From positions 248,001 through 312,000 of the forward strand of contig CAXXFQ010000009.1 of the NCBI GenBank assembly GCA_963674475.2: a DNA stretch of 64,000 nt, written 5' to 3'. Of the stretch, positions 7,988 through 16,299 are shown piece by piece. Within the stretch, counting starts at the first letter, position 1, and every line of letters begins with the position of its first letter. A model generated the notes under the pieces. That model saw nothing but the letters and a program-made list of their open reading frames with translations, was not told the DNA's origin and searched no databases. Source of the stretch: CAXXFQ01 sp963674475 (GTDB lineage: Bacteria; Planctomycetota; Planctomycetia; Pirellulales; Thermoguttaceae). A program made the translations under genes and the position numbers.

Positions 7988-8671
7988 ATGGAAACCTCGC
8001 TGCATCGTGAACTGAAAAGCCATTACGCCGACGCTGATGCGCGGACCGAGGTCCGTTTGGGACGATATCGGATCGACGCGATTTCCGACGGACGGCTGAT
8101 CGAAATCCAGCACGGGTCGCTTTCGGCGATTCGGGACAAGATCGCCCAATTGTTGGAAGACCACGAGGTAACGGTCGTCAAGCCGATCGTCGCGCGAAAG
8201 CGGTTGGTGAAGTTGGACGCCAAAGGAGGCGAGCCCCTCAGTAGTCGATGGAGCCCGAAGCGAGGGCAACTCATCGATCTGTTCGAAGAGCTGGTCTATT
8301 TTACGCGAGTCTTTCCCCATCCGCGGTTGGTGCTGGAGGTTCCGTTGGTCGAAGTCGAGGAGTGGCGTTATCCGGGACACGGTCGGCGACGACGGCGTCG
8401 GGAGCAGGATTTCCAAGTCGCCGATCAGAAGTTGGTCTCGATCGAAAAGACGGTTCGTCTTAAAACGGGCCGCGATTTGCGTCGGATGCTCGGATGCCGA
8501 TTGCCGACGGTTTTTCACACGGGCGATTTGGCCCATGCGTTGGGCGTTCGACGTCGGACGGCTCAGCGGGTCGCCTATTGTTTTCGGAAAATGGGGATCG
8601 CCGAAACGGTCGACAAGCAAGGCAACGCGATTTTGTACCGGTACGTCAAAGGGAATCGCAAGGCGGCTTAA
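7988..8671 (+). CDS. Putative PD-(D/E)XK nuclease-like protein with C-terminal winged helix
   Basis: No exact family was recognised. With the ATG at 7988 the product has 227 residues and begins METSLHRELKSHYA. The N-terminal part reads TEVRLGRYRIDAI followed by GRLIEIQHGSLSAIRDKI. A conserved Asp, then EIQ at the end of a strand and a helix, is the layout of PD-(D/E)XK nucleases (E-x-Q variant). The middle has an Arg-rich loop (GHGRRRRRREQ). The C-terminus (TGDLAHALGVRRRTAQRVAYC...GIAETVDKQGNAILYRYV) looks like a winged helix-turn-helix. A DNA-binding or DNA-cutting role is inferred. It follows the YTV terminator and converges with the next gene. Confidence 0.5.
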   Translation: METSLHRELKSHYADADARTEVRLGRYRIDAISDGRLIEIQHGSLSAIRDKIAQLLEDHEVTVVKPIVARKRLVKLDAKGGEPLSSRWSPKRGQLIDLFEELVYFTRVFPHPRLVLEVPLVEVEEWRYPGHGRRRRRREQDFQVADQKLVSIEKTVRLKTGRDLRRMLGCRLPTVFHTGDLAHALGVRRRTAQRVAYCFRKMGIAETVDKQGNAILYRYVKGNRKAA

Positions 8672-8732
8672 ATAAAGGGGACTTCCTGCAAAAACCGGCT
8701 ACGGCCGTCTCTCTTCCCCCCTCTTTTCTCGC

Positions 8733-9857
8733 TTACGCGGCCGAATCTTCCGCCTCCACGGCGACGACGATCGAATTGGCCTCGGCCTTCTCGATAGGGG
8801 CCTGATCAAAATGGGCCCCGGCCAAACCGGTCTTGTCGTTGTCGGTTTGGGCCTGCTTCATCTCGCCGAGCAATTGGCCGACCTCTTGACGGGCCACGAT
8901 ATAATAGACTGCGCCAACTGCCGCGATGCCGATCGTGATCAGCCGGTAGCCGAAACTGACCACGAGCCCTTGCCCCTGGGGAACCGTCAAAGCACCGAGC
9001 GGGATCAAGTGGTAGAACATATCCAAAAGATACTCGAACGGGCCCAACGGAAGCGGGACCACCCCGGCGGCCATGCTCAGCGGGCTGACGACCAGATGGG
9101 TCGAAAGAGAATGGGACTCGGCAAACAGTCCCCGCGAAACGAAATAGACACCGATGGCGAAAAAGACGTGAACGCCCACGGTCATCAACGCCGAAACGGC
9201 CAAAACCCGCGGCTGTCCACGATAAAGGCGAATCGCGTCGAGTACCTGACTCAATCCGGGACCGAGCCGCGGATGATTTTCCCATCGGCGAACCAGTTTC
9301 CCGTCGGTAACGGCCGGGACCATCATCAATCCGGCGCCCAGCCCGCCGACGACGGCAATGGCCCAGGTGGCCACGCAAATCGACCAGATAGCCGGGCCGT
9401 CGTACTGCCAAAGCCGCGTGACAAAGATCGCGACCGAGGCGACCACGAAAAGCATATAAAGCCCCAGCACTCGATCCAGGATGACCGAAGCGAACGACTT
9501 CGTTAAGACATTCTTATGAGGACGGGCAAGCATGACCGCTTTGATGACGTCGCCCCCGACGATACCGGCCGGGGCCAGGTTGAACAGATACCCCAAAAGG
9601 GCGATCCTCATACTGTTCCCCAGACGGGTTGGAATGTTCAGCGCCCGAACCAACAGGTGCCAACGGACCATCGTCAACGCGACCGCCGCCGCGCAAAAAA
9701 CGAACGCCACGGCCAAATACGAAAGGCTTTTCGGCTGACTCCAGAAATCGTCGAAGACGTCGCTCTGACGAGCACCCTGGACCAGATAGAAAAGAATGGC
9801 GGCCGAAACGCCAATTTTTACCATCAACAACAACGCGTTTTTCACTAAAAACTCCAC
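8733..9857 (-). CDS. Flippase-like integral membrane protein (YbhN/LPG-synthase TM family)
   Basis: A 374-residue inner-membrane protein with about eight hydrophobic helices. Family marks are the TMVRWHLLVRALNIP segment after helix 2, NLAPAGIVGGDVIKA (usual form PAGIGGDVVR), the SVILDRVLGLYML helix and a late PLPLGPFEYLL motif. Relatives are the membrane half of lysyl-phosphatidylglycerol synthase (MprF) and the YbhN/AglD-like proteins, thought to move lipids or lipid-linked sugars. The C-terminal tail is soluble and Glu-rich. No synthase domain and no lipid genes are adjacent, so the substrate is unknown. The start is the ATG at 9857. Confidence 0.75.
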   Translation of the reverse strand: MEFLVKNALLLMVKIGVSAAILFYLVQGARQSDVFDDFWSQPKSLSYLAVAFVFCAAAVALTMVRWHLLVRALNIPTRLGNSMRIALLGYLFNLAPAGIVGGDVIKAVMLARPHKNVLTKSFASVILDRVLGLYMLFVVASVAIFVTRLWQYDGPAIWSICVATWAIAVVGGLGAGLMMVPAVTDGKLVRRWENHPRLGPGLSQVLDAIRLYRGQPRVLAVSALMTVGVHVFFAIGVYFVSRGLFAESHSLSTHLVVSPLSMAAGVVPLPLGPFEYLLDMFYHLIPLGALTVPQGQGLVVSFGYRLITIGIAAVGAVYYIVARQEVGQLLGEMKQAQTDNDKTGLAGAHFDQAPIEKAEANSIVVAVEAEDSAA

Positions 9858-10417
9858 AGGCGGGGGGGAAGGGAGAAATCCTCACCTGACCATACTATTC
9901 ATCGCAAGAAGGCGGGTCAATTGGAATTTGCCGAATGCGCCGGCTTTCGCGAGAAGGGAAAACTTTCCTAAGTAGCAAAAGGGGAAATAAAAAAAGAAAA
10001 ATCAGGGCTTGCCGGTCGGAGAAAGAGCGGCTATTCTGAATTTTTCTTGAGCCTTGGTTTCCCCGCAAGGATCAAAGGCCGCGATGACCGGAGGGTCGTG
10101 CTCCATCGAGGGGTGACTCTTTTTTCCTGTGGTCCACTTTCGCCAATTTTTTTTATGTTAGGTTGGCGAGGAGGAAGAATTCGAACGAAAAAAGGTATTA
10201 GAGCGTTTTTCATTTTCGCGTAGCGTGTCCCTTGCAACCAAGGGAAAGTGGAAACATCGAACCTGATTCCACTTGGTCCTTACGACAACCGCGGGGGGTC
10301 TCACCCGATGGCCGGTGAGACACGAACGCATTCCGGAAAATGCTCTAGGTACCTTGCCCGTTCGAGGAAATCCCTCAAACTGTGTGGTTTACTCATTTTA
10401 CATTGGGAGTTCATAGA
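9858..10417. other. 560-base intergenic region between divergent genes
   Basis: No convincing coding region, RNA gene or strong hairpin was seen. Promoters for the flippase-like gene (minus) and the ferredoxin gene (plus) should lie here. T- and A-rich stretches occur at 9980-10010 and 10140-10200. Confidence 0.4.
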
Positions 10418-10591
10418 ATGACAGCGATTATCGACAAAGAAAAATGCACCGGCTGTGGCGAATGTGTTGAAGCGTGTCCGTTGGACGCGATCGAATTGCA
10501 AGACGGCCTGGCCGTGGTCGATGAAGACACTTGCAGTGATTGCGGCGCGTGCGTCGACGTTTGCCCCGTTGAAGCGATTGCGGTCGAGTAA
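10418..10591 (+). CDS. Bacterial-type 2x[4Fe-4S] ferredoxin
   Basis: A 57-residue soluble electron carrier with two classical cluster motifs: C10-x2-C13-x2-C16-x3-C20-P and C39-x2-C42-x2-C45-x3-C49-P. The two halves repeat the same fold, as in clostridial ferredoxins. The ATG at 10418 is chosen because it gives the compact form beginning MTAIIDKEKC; TGGGAG lies about 10 bases upstream. Low-potential ferredoxins of this kind serve anaerobic redox enzymes. No partner gene is adjacent, and a strong terminator follows at once, so it is a single-gene unit. Confidence 0.93.
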   Translation: MTAIIDKEKCTGCGECVEACPLDAIELQDGLAVVDEDTCSDCGACVDVCPVEAIAVE

Positions 10592-10649
10592 GCATTTTTC
10601 ATGTTGCCGCGAAGAAAAGCCTTTCGGTTTTTCTCCTGATTCAGAACAA

Positions 10650-10686
10650 AAGGCGAACCGCCAAAAAGGGGGTTCGCCTTTTTTTA
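10650..10686 (+). terminator. Terminator after ferredoxin
   Basis: AAGGCGAACC pairs with GGTTCGCCTT (10 bp), and the second arm runs into a T7 run. A model Rho-independent terminator. Confidence 0.92.
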
Positions 10687-10737
10687 TTGCTCTTCAAATC
10701 GAGGGAAACGATCTCCGGTCGGGCAGCTTAACAACGC

Positions 10738-11445
10738 CTATAAAATTCCTTCGAACAACGCGGAGCCGATTCGGACCATCGTGGCCCCTTCTTCGATCGC
10801 CTCCTCGAAATCGCCGCTCATCCCCATCGACAGTTCGGGAAAAGAGATCCCCTCGGGCGCCTCGCCGACCAAACGATCGCGAAGTTCCCGTAACCGGGCA
10901 AAATCGCGCCGCGCCGTTTCCGCAGTACCCATCAGACCGGCCATCCCCATCAGACCGCGGATGTCGACGTGTCGATAGGTGGGCAATTTTTCGAGAAGCG
11001 GGCCCAACGCGTCTGGTAAAAAGCCGTTTTTGTTCGGGTCGCCCGAGATATTCACCTCCAAGAGAACCGGCACACGCGGCAAGTCCGATTCGTCGGCGAT
11101 CCGATCGATCGCTTCCAGCAGTCGAACATTGTCGACCGATTCGACCAACGAGACCAGCGGCAAGACCCGTCGGACCTTGTTTCGTTGGAGGTGGCCGATC
11201 ATATGCCACCGGACCGACTCGTCGCGAATCGCTTCGGCCTTGGGAATCAGGTGCTGCGGACGGCTTTCTCCCAAGTTGCGACACCCGGCTGCGATCGCCG
11301 CGCGGGTCGTGGTTTCGTCGACATATTTGGTCACGGCGACCAGAGTGACCTCACCGCTGGTGCGTCCGGCGCGACAGGCCGCCCGGTCGATCCGCTGTCG
11401 GATCGCGGCAAGATTTCTCGTAATGATTTGCGTCAAATCAGTCAT
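10738..11445 (-). CDS. yggS: YggS-type pyridoxal-phosphate homeostasis protein
   Basis: Cytoplasmic PLP-binding protein (PLPBP/YggS) with a TIM-barrel fold like the N-domain of alanine racemase; it buffers PLP and affects amino-acid balance rather than catalysing a known reaction. Motifs: VAVTKYV (the Lys that binds PLP), NLGESRPQ (usually GENRVQ), WHMIGHLQRNK, VNISGDPNKNG and the C-terminal LSMGMSGDFEEAIEEG with TMVRIGSALFEG, which grips the PLP phosphate. The length of 235 residues is typical. The start overlaps the stop of the upstream LarA-like gene (ATGA), so the two are co-translated. Confidence 0.93.
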   Translation of the reverse strand: MTDLTQIITRNLAAIRQRIDRAACRAGRTSGEVTLVAVTKYVDETTTRAAIAAGCRNLGESRPQHLIPKAEAIRDESVRWHMIGHLQRNKVRRVLPLVSLVESVDNVRLLEAIDRIADESDLPRVPVLLEVNISGDPNKNGFLPDALGPLLEKLPTYRHVDIRGLMGMAGLMGTAETARRDFARLRELRDRLVGEAPEGISFPELSMGMSGDFEEAIEEGATMVRIGSALFEGIL

Positions 11446-12725
11446 GACACGGCTTCCCCGGTATGAAGGGTGATCGAGGGGAACGGGGCCCCGTTTATCA
11501 AAAGGGTAGCATCAAACCGGTCGGCCAGTCGGACCAATTCGTCGATCGATTCGACCGGGGCGATCCCATACTCCTCGATCAAATAAGGATCAATCCCACT
11601 GAGCAAAAACAGGCTGTGCTTCTCCAAGATCGAGGCCAACTGCAACGCCTCGGCCGCATCGGGCAACGACGATTGGCGGATCTGCTCCAAGGCCACCTCA
11701 TGAGAAGGCGCGTCGCGGATCAGGTCGATGGCGTCGCCCGGCGGGTCGACCATCCGGGTGCAAACGGCCACGCTCCCCTCGGGACGCAGCAGGTTTTCCA
11801 TCCCCGAGAGCGCCTCGCCCAACTGTTGCCAATTCTGGCGCGACGGACCCGGGTCAAGCACCAGGATCGCCAGGTCGACCGGCCGATCGATCTGATGATG
11901 CCAAAACGAAGTGTAGACCTCGATCGCCCGACTCCGGACCGGCTCGACTTGCCCGACCAAAATATCGGCCACGGTGGCTTCGGGACCGGGAATCAACTGG
12001 ACGGTGAAAAGCGAGCCCAAAAGCCAGCCGATATGATCGGCCTCGGCGACCAGCCGTTTTCGATGTCGGCCACGCGGGTCGAGGGCCTTGGTGTCGGAAA
12101 ACCTCGCTTGGGTTTCTCGATTTGAGAGTCGCGGATAGACGGAATCGAACATCCCGAAATAGCCGGGCACCGCACCGGTGCGAAAAAGGCCGATCGGAAT
12201 CACGACGTCGGCTTCGACCAAATGACGGTTCAAGACGATCGGCCGGCCCTCGGCATCGGCGGCCAAGTAGGCCAATTCGATCTCGTTGTCCGGGTCGTGG
12301 ATCTCGACCTTGATCTCCGAGTCGAGCCACTGAAGCAGTTCATCACGAAAATCGGTCACGATCGAATCGACTTCGGCGATTCCGACGCCCGCGTTTGTCT
12401 CGCCCGAACGTTTTGTGGAAGCGGGCAAAACGACCACTATCCGCCGCGGGTCAATTTGAGCCTCGACCAGGTAGTCGACCAAGGCCGAAACGACCTCGGC
12501 CCCGTGGGGCAGTTCCACCGAGGGAACCAGAGTGATCCGGTCGTCGGGCGTCAAAGCGTCTTCAAGCTGGGGATACTCGATCGGCGTGTCCAACGCGGCG
12601 GCCACCCGCTCGGCGATCGATTCGTTCGATTCGAACCGGTTCAGTCCAACGCAGCCGACCAGCTCGGTCGACGACTCGGCCAAACGGGAAGCCAATTCGG
12701 CGCCAACGGATAAATTAGGTTGCAT
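11442..12725 (-). CDS. LarA-like (DUF2088-type) protein lacking the usual catalytic histidines
   Basis: The 427-residue product follows the plan of nickel-dependent lactate racemase LarA: DDRITLVPSVELPHGAEVVS, a DPRRIVVVLPAST strand, then LNRHLVEADVVIPIGLF. In LarA the strand is followed by a THRP-type histidine and a later HxxxGYSGG stretch. Here these read STKRSGE and RTGAVPGYFGMFDS, so the histidines that bind the nickel-pincer cofactor appear absent. A racemase function is therefore doubtful; a related but different role is likely. No larB/C/E is near. Coupled to yggS by an ATGA overlap. The ATG at 12725 is the first good start. Confidence 0.6.
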   Translation of the reverse strand: MQPNLSVGAELASRLAESSTELVGCVGLNRFESNESIAERVAAALDTPIEYPQLEDALTPDDRITLVPSVELPHGAEVVSALVDYLVEAQIDPRRIVVVLPASTKRSGETNAGVGIAEVDSIVTDFRDELLQWLDSEIKVEIHDPDNEIELAYLAADAEGRPIVLNRHLVEADVVIPIGLFRTGAVPGYFGMFDSVYPRLSNRETQARFSDTKALDPRGRHRKRLVAEADHIGWLLGSLFTVQLIPGPEATVADILVGQVEPVRSRAIEVYTSFWHHQIDRPVDLAILVLDPGPSRQNWQQLGEALSGMENLLRPEGSVAVCTRMVDPPGDAIDLIRDAPSHEVALEQIRQSSLPDAAEALQLASILEKHSLFLLSGIDPYLIEEYGIAPVESIDELVRLADRFDATLLINGAPFPSITLHTGEAVS

Positions 12726-12949
12726 AGTGAAGTTATTACGGTTAAAGGCGCTCTCGACCGGCTTCGCGATCTAACGAGTCGTGGGCTGGAGATGACAAAT
12801 TCACGTGAATCTATCTATCTTATCAGCAAAAAGTTGACCGGGTCAAGAAGTCGGCTTTACCTGTGGCGTCGCTTCGCAAATAATAAGCTCGGTTTATAAA
12901 GCCCGGTGTGCCTTTCTATCAGGTTCCCTTTTTTCGGCAAGGAAGTTCG

Positions 12950-15577
12950 ATGGTGGTCCTACGACGTCTGGATAAAGAAAAAGCGGCTCCCCGATTCTGG
13001 AGCGTGGTTTTGCTGCTTGGTCTGATCGGGAGCCTCGCCCCGATGTCGATCGGTTGCCGCCCGAGTGACGGCGATTCGGAATCCTCGGCCCCGGCGGAAG
13101 CCCCAACCGCAGCCCCGACAAATGCCTCGGCCCCGACAGTGGTCCCGGCTCAAAAATCGCAGGCGACATCGGCAAATCAGGCCGAATCGTCGAAATCGAA
13201 CTCCAAAACAACCCCGGCGACGGGTACGGCGGCCCCCTCGACCGAATCGAGCGAGCAAACCGCCACGGCCGACTCGTCCGTCACGGCCCGTGCGATCTTG
13301 GACCGGATGGTCCGTGCGTATCAAAAGACGCCAACCTACGCCGACAATGGCCAGATGCGATTCTCCGGCACGATCATCGACCCGGGCGGGCGTCAACCGC
13401 TGGACGTGAAGGCCCAGATGATCATGGCCTTTGAGCGGCCGAACCGAATTCGCCTGCACGCGATGGAAGGGGGGATCGTCTGCGACGGTCAAAAGCTGCG
13501 AGAATTCGTCACCCAATTGCCCGGACAAGTCGTCGAGGTCGACGCGCCGAAGACCGCCACGATCGGTACCCTTTTCGGCGATCCGATCCTGGCCGACGCG
13601 ATCGCCCAAGGGCCGACCCAGACGTTCAGTTGGATTCCGATCCAAGCGATCCTCACGCTGGCCAACGATCCGCTCAAAACGCTCTTGTATCAAGTGACCG
13701 AACTAAAAACGCTCGACCCGGCCGAGGTCGAAGGGCAACGGTGCGACCGGGTCGAAATCACGCGGCCCGACGGCAAGGGGGTCTTTTGGATCGATCAAAA
13801 AACGTCGGTCTTGCGTCGGTTCGAATATCCGGTCGAGTCGCTGCGAAAATTTTTGGCCGAAGGGCAAGTGGAAGATCTCGCGTTGGTCGTCGATTTCCGT
13901 TCCGCCCAACTGGGCCAGCCGGTTGACCCGAACGCCTTTGGTTTCGAGATGCCCACCGGCGCGACGCCGACCGACCGATTCGTTCCGCCAACGCTTCGCC
14001 TCTTGGGAAAACCGTCTCCCGAGTTTTTCCTGGTCGGCGCCGACAATAAACCGCTGACACTCAAATCGCTGGCCGGGAAGGTCACCGTGATCGAGTTCTG
14101 GTCGGCCTCGTGCGTCCCGTGCCAGACGACGTTGCCCGCCTTGAGCCGCGCGGCCGACGGGTTTCGTGACAACGAGAAGGTCCGCTTCCTGGCCGTCAAC
14201 GTCGATCCCGAATCGGTTTCGAATGACGATCTGAAAGAGCGGCTGAAAAAGATGGCCGTCGAACTGCCCCTATATCGCGATCCGAAGCAACTGGCCCAAA
14301 ACGCGCTGGGGGTCAAGCTCCTGCCGACCAATTTGATCCTCGGTCCCGACGGGGTCGTTCAAGATTTTGAAATCGGCGGCAACCTGTCTTGGATCGACGC
14401 GGTGCCGCGGATCGTCGAATCGGTTCTCGCGGGCGAAAACGTCTACGAGGAACAGTTCCGATCGTTCCAGGTTCTTCAGGAGGAGTACGCGAAACTTTTT
14501 GACTGGATGGTCCGCAACGACCTTTACGTCAGTCCCCAGTCGGTCATCCACGAGATCGAACGATCGGGAGTCGCCCAACGGTCCGAACCGACCCGGTTGC
14601 GTCTGACTTCGCTTTGGAAGTCGAAAGGAATCGACGCCCCGGGCAACCTTTTGCCCGTTTCCGAACCGGGCGGCACGCCACGCATCCTGACCATCCACGC
14701 CGACCGACACGTGGCCGAGCTCGACGAACAGGGCCGCCTGGTGGCCGACCATCTGCTGGAAATCCCGCCGGGACAAACCGTCACGATGCTTCGCCGCGGA
14801 CAAGACGCCCGGGGCCGCACGTTTTACGTCGGGTTCGCCCCGGCCGAGCCGCAGGTCTTCGTGTTCGACGATCAGTGGAAAACGACCGCCACCTTCCCCG
14901 CGACGGTCGACGATCCGTATCTGGGTGTCGGCGACGTGCAAGTGGCCGATCTCGACGGCGACGGCGCGACGGAAATCATGATCGGCTACCGCGGACTGGT
15001 CGGCGTCAAAGCGATCTCGCCCGAGGGCAAACCGGTCTGGTCGAACCGGTCGATCGCCAATGTGCTGAAAATAGCCGTCGGAACCGCCTCTCCTGCCGGG
15101 CCACCCGTTTTGTTCTGCACCAACGACCAAGCGTCGGTCGCCATGCTCGACGGCAAAGGAGACGTGACCGGCAAGATCGATCTGGGCGAACGGCTCCTGT
15201 ACTGGCTCGCGGCGGCCGATCTCGACGGCAACGGGACGAGCGAACTTGGCGGCCTCAGCGCGCCGACCATCGGCCAGAACTTGGCGATCGGCATCGACCC
15301 GGAAGGGGGCACCCGCTGGCAACTCGAACTGCCGCCCGGAACGCCCGGACCGATGGTCGACCTGGTCGCCCACGGAAAACTGTTTACCGACCAACCGGCC
15401 TACTGGATTCTTTTGGGCCTCGACGGGTCGTTGCACTTCGTCACCCCCGACGGAAAGCCGTTCGACCGGTTCCAGTACGGCCAACTGATCCGAGGCATGG
15501 CCGTCGGCCAACTCGGCAACCAACCGGCCCTCTTAATCTCGACCGAGCAAGGCGTCGAAGCCTGGGCAATCAAGTAA
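12950..15577 (+). CDS. Lipoprotein with thioredoxin-like and FG-GAP/beta-propeller domains
   Basis: An 875-residue envelope protein. The ATG at 12950 has AAGGA 6 bases upstream. A lipobox MSIGC (Cys36) follows a hydrophobic helix, then an Ala/Thr/Ser-rich linker to about residue 105. Residues about 110-330 resemble an outer-membrane lipoprotein-sorting (LolA-like) fold with ARAILDRMVRAYQ and FWIDQKTSVLRRFEYP. Residues about 345-500 form a TlpA/redoxin domain with the active-site pair ASCVPC and the cis-Pro region LLPTNLI. The last 300 residues carry FG-GAP-like calcium motifs (ADLDGDGATEIMIG, ADLDGNGTSELGG) of a beta-propeller. An extracytoplasmic thiol-redox role is likely, but the partner is unknown. 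Confidence 0.75.
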   Translation: MVVLRRLDKEKAAPRFWSVVLLLGLIGSLAPMSIGCRPSDGDSESSAPAEAPTAAPTNASAPTVVPAQKSQATSANQAESSKSNSKTTPATGTAAPSTESSEQTATADSSVTARAILDRMVRAYQKTPTYADNGQMRFSGTIIDPGGRQPLDVKAQMIMAFERPNRIRLHAMEGGIVCDGQKLREFVTQLPGQVVEVDAPKTATIGTLFGDPILADAIAQGPTQTFSWIPIQAILTLANDPLKTLLYQVTELKTLDPAEVEGQRCDRVEITRPDGKGVFWIDQKTSVLRRFEYPVESLRKFLAEGQVEDLALVVDFRSAQLGQPVDPNAFGFEMPTGATPTDRFVPPTLRLLGKPSPEFFLVGADNKPLTLKSLAGKVTVIEFWSASCVPCQTTLPALSRAADGFRDNEKVRFLAVNVDPESVSNDDLKERLKKMAVELPLYRDPKQLAQNALGVKLLPTNLILGPDGVVQDFEIGGNLSWIDAVPRIVESVLAGENVYEEQFRSFQVLQEEYAKLFDWMVRNDLYVSPQSVIHEIERSGVAQRSEPTRLRLTSLWKSKGIDAPGNLLPVSEPGGTPRILTIHADRHVAELDEQGRLVADHLLEIPPGQTVTMLRRGQDARGRTFYVGFAPAEPQVFVFDDQWKTTATFPATVDDPYLGVGDVQVADLDGDGATEIMIGYRGLVGVKAISPEGKPVWSNRSIANVLKIAVGTASPAGPPVLFCTNDQASVAMLDGKGDVTGKIDLGERLLYWLAAADLDGNGTSELGGLSAPTIGQNLAIGIDPEGGTRWQLELPPGTPGPMVDLVAHGKLFTDQPAYWILLGLDGSLHFVTPDGKPFDRFQYGQLIRGMAVGQLGNQPALLISTEQGVEAWAIK

Positions 15578-15603
15578 CAACGCGCTCACACCGAGAAAAA
15601 ATG

Positions 15604-15650
15604 GATAAGGCTTTTCACCTCGGCTCCACGACACAAAAAGCCTTATCTAT
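15604..15650 (+). terminator. Hairpin terminator after the thioredoxin/FG-GAP gene
   Basis: GATAAGGCTTTT pairs with AAAAGCCTTATC (12 bp) around a 20-base loop, followed by TATTTCCTTTTCC. The stem contains its own A/T tract, so it could work in both directions. Confidence 0.65.
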
Positions 15651-15670
15651 TTCCTTTTCCGGATAACAAA

Positions 15671-16174
15671 ATGTCGAACCTGACTCCAAGACGATATCCC
15701 CATCCCCTCGTCCTACTCGGTAACGCGCTTCTAGGAGGCATTTTTGTCCTCATAATATTGAACCTTCCCAGCCTGGAACTCGCTCATAGAGGAGATGAAA
15801 GAACCCAGCAAATTGGAAAAATTGCTGGAATTACCATTTTTATTGGTGGTGGTGTTCTGGGGTTACTTATCGCGACTGGACAAAAAGAAAGTCCTCTCCG
15901 TATTTTATGGAAGATTGTCGAATGGGGAGTCATCTTTTACGGCATTATTTTTATTCTTCTCCAAAGCGCCATAGATGTAGATGCTTTGTGGAAATTATTT
16001 GTAAGCCATTTTTTCAATTCGTACAGACTCATCCTCTTAGGCGCGTTTATCGCCATGGCTGTCAACGTCTTGCGCCATAGCCTCCGGGTTCGAAAAATCC
16101 GTAAAGAGGCGACCGCTTCGGCAGAAATCGAAGATAATACCGAGAAGGAAGAAAGTCAGTCTGACGTTCCCTGA
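15671..16174 (+). CDS. Small integral membrane protein of unknown function
   Basis: A 167-residue protein with four predicted membrane helices (about residues 14-32, 48-66, 80-100 and 118-137), a positive region after the last helix (RHSLRVRKIRKE) and an acidic soluble tail. No family was recognised. The ATG at 15671 is the first start. No strong Shine-Dalgarno sequence precedes it, but a terminator of the previous gene does, so it is probably its own unit. The base composition is visibly more AT-rich than the 8-15 kb genes, like the pentapeptide gene that follows, suggesting a different origin for this patch. Confidence 0.6.
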   Translation: MSNLTPRRYPHPLVLLGNALLGGIFVLIILNLPSLELAHRGDERTQQIGKIAGITIFIGGGVLGLLIATGQKESPLRILWKIVEWGVIFYGIIFILLQSAIDVDALWKLFVSHFFNSYRLILLGAFIAMAVNVLRHSLRVRKIRKEATASAEIEDNTEKEESQSDVP

Positions 16175-16299
16175 AAATCTCCCCGGTGTCGATTTGCCAT
16201 TGCTCGAAAAAGAGCTTCTTTCGATCGCCGACGAGGTGGCCAGTAAAGCCTCGTGTCGACCCGCCGAAGAAACGGAGTCTGTTCCTGAAGCGGTTTCCG

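Noticed and set aside
14270..15523. A 417-codon minus-strand frame under the thioredoxin/FG-GAP gene
   Set aside because: Lies fully inside a clear coding gene; composition typical of an antisense shadow in GC-rich DNA.
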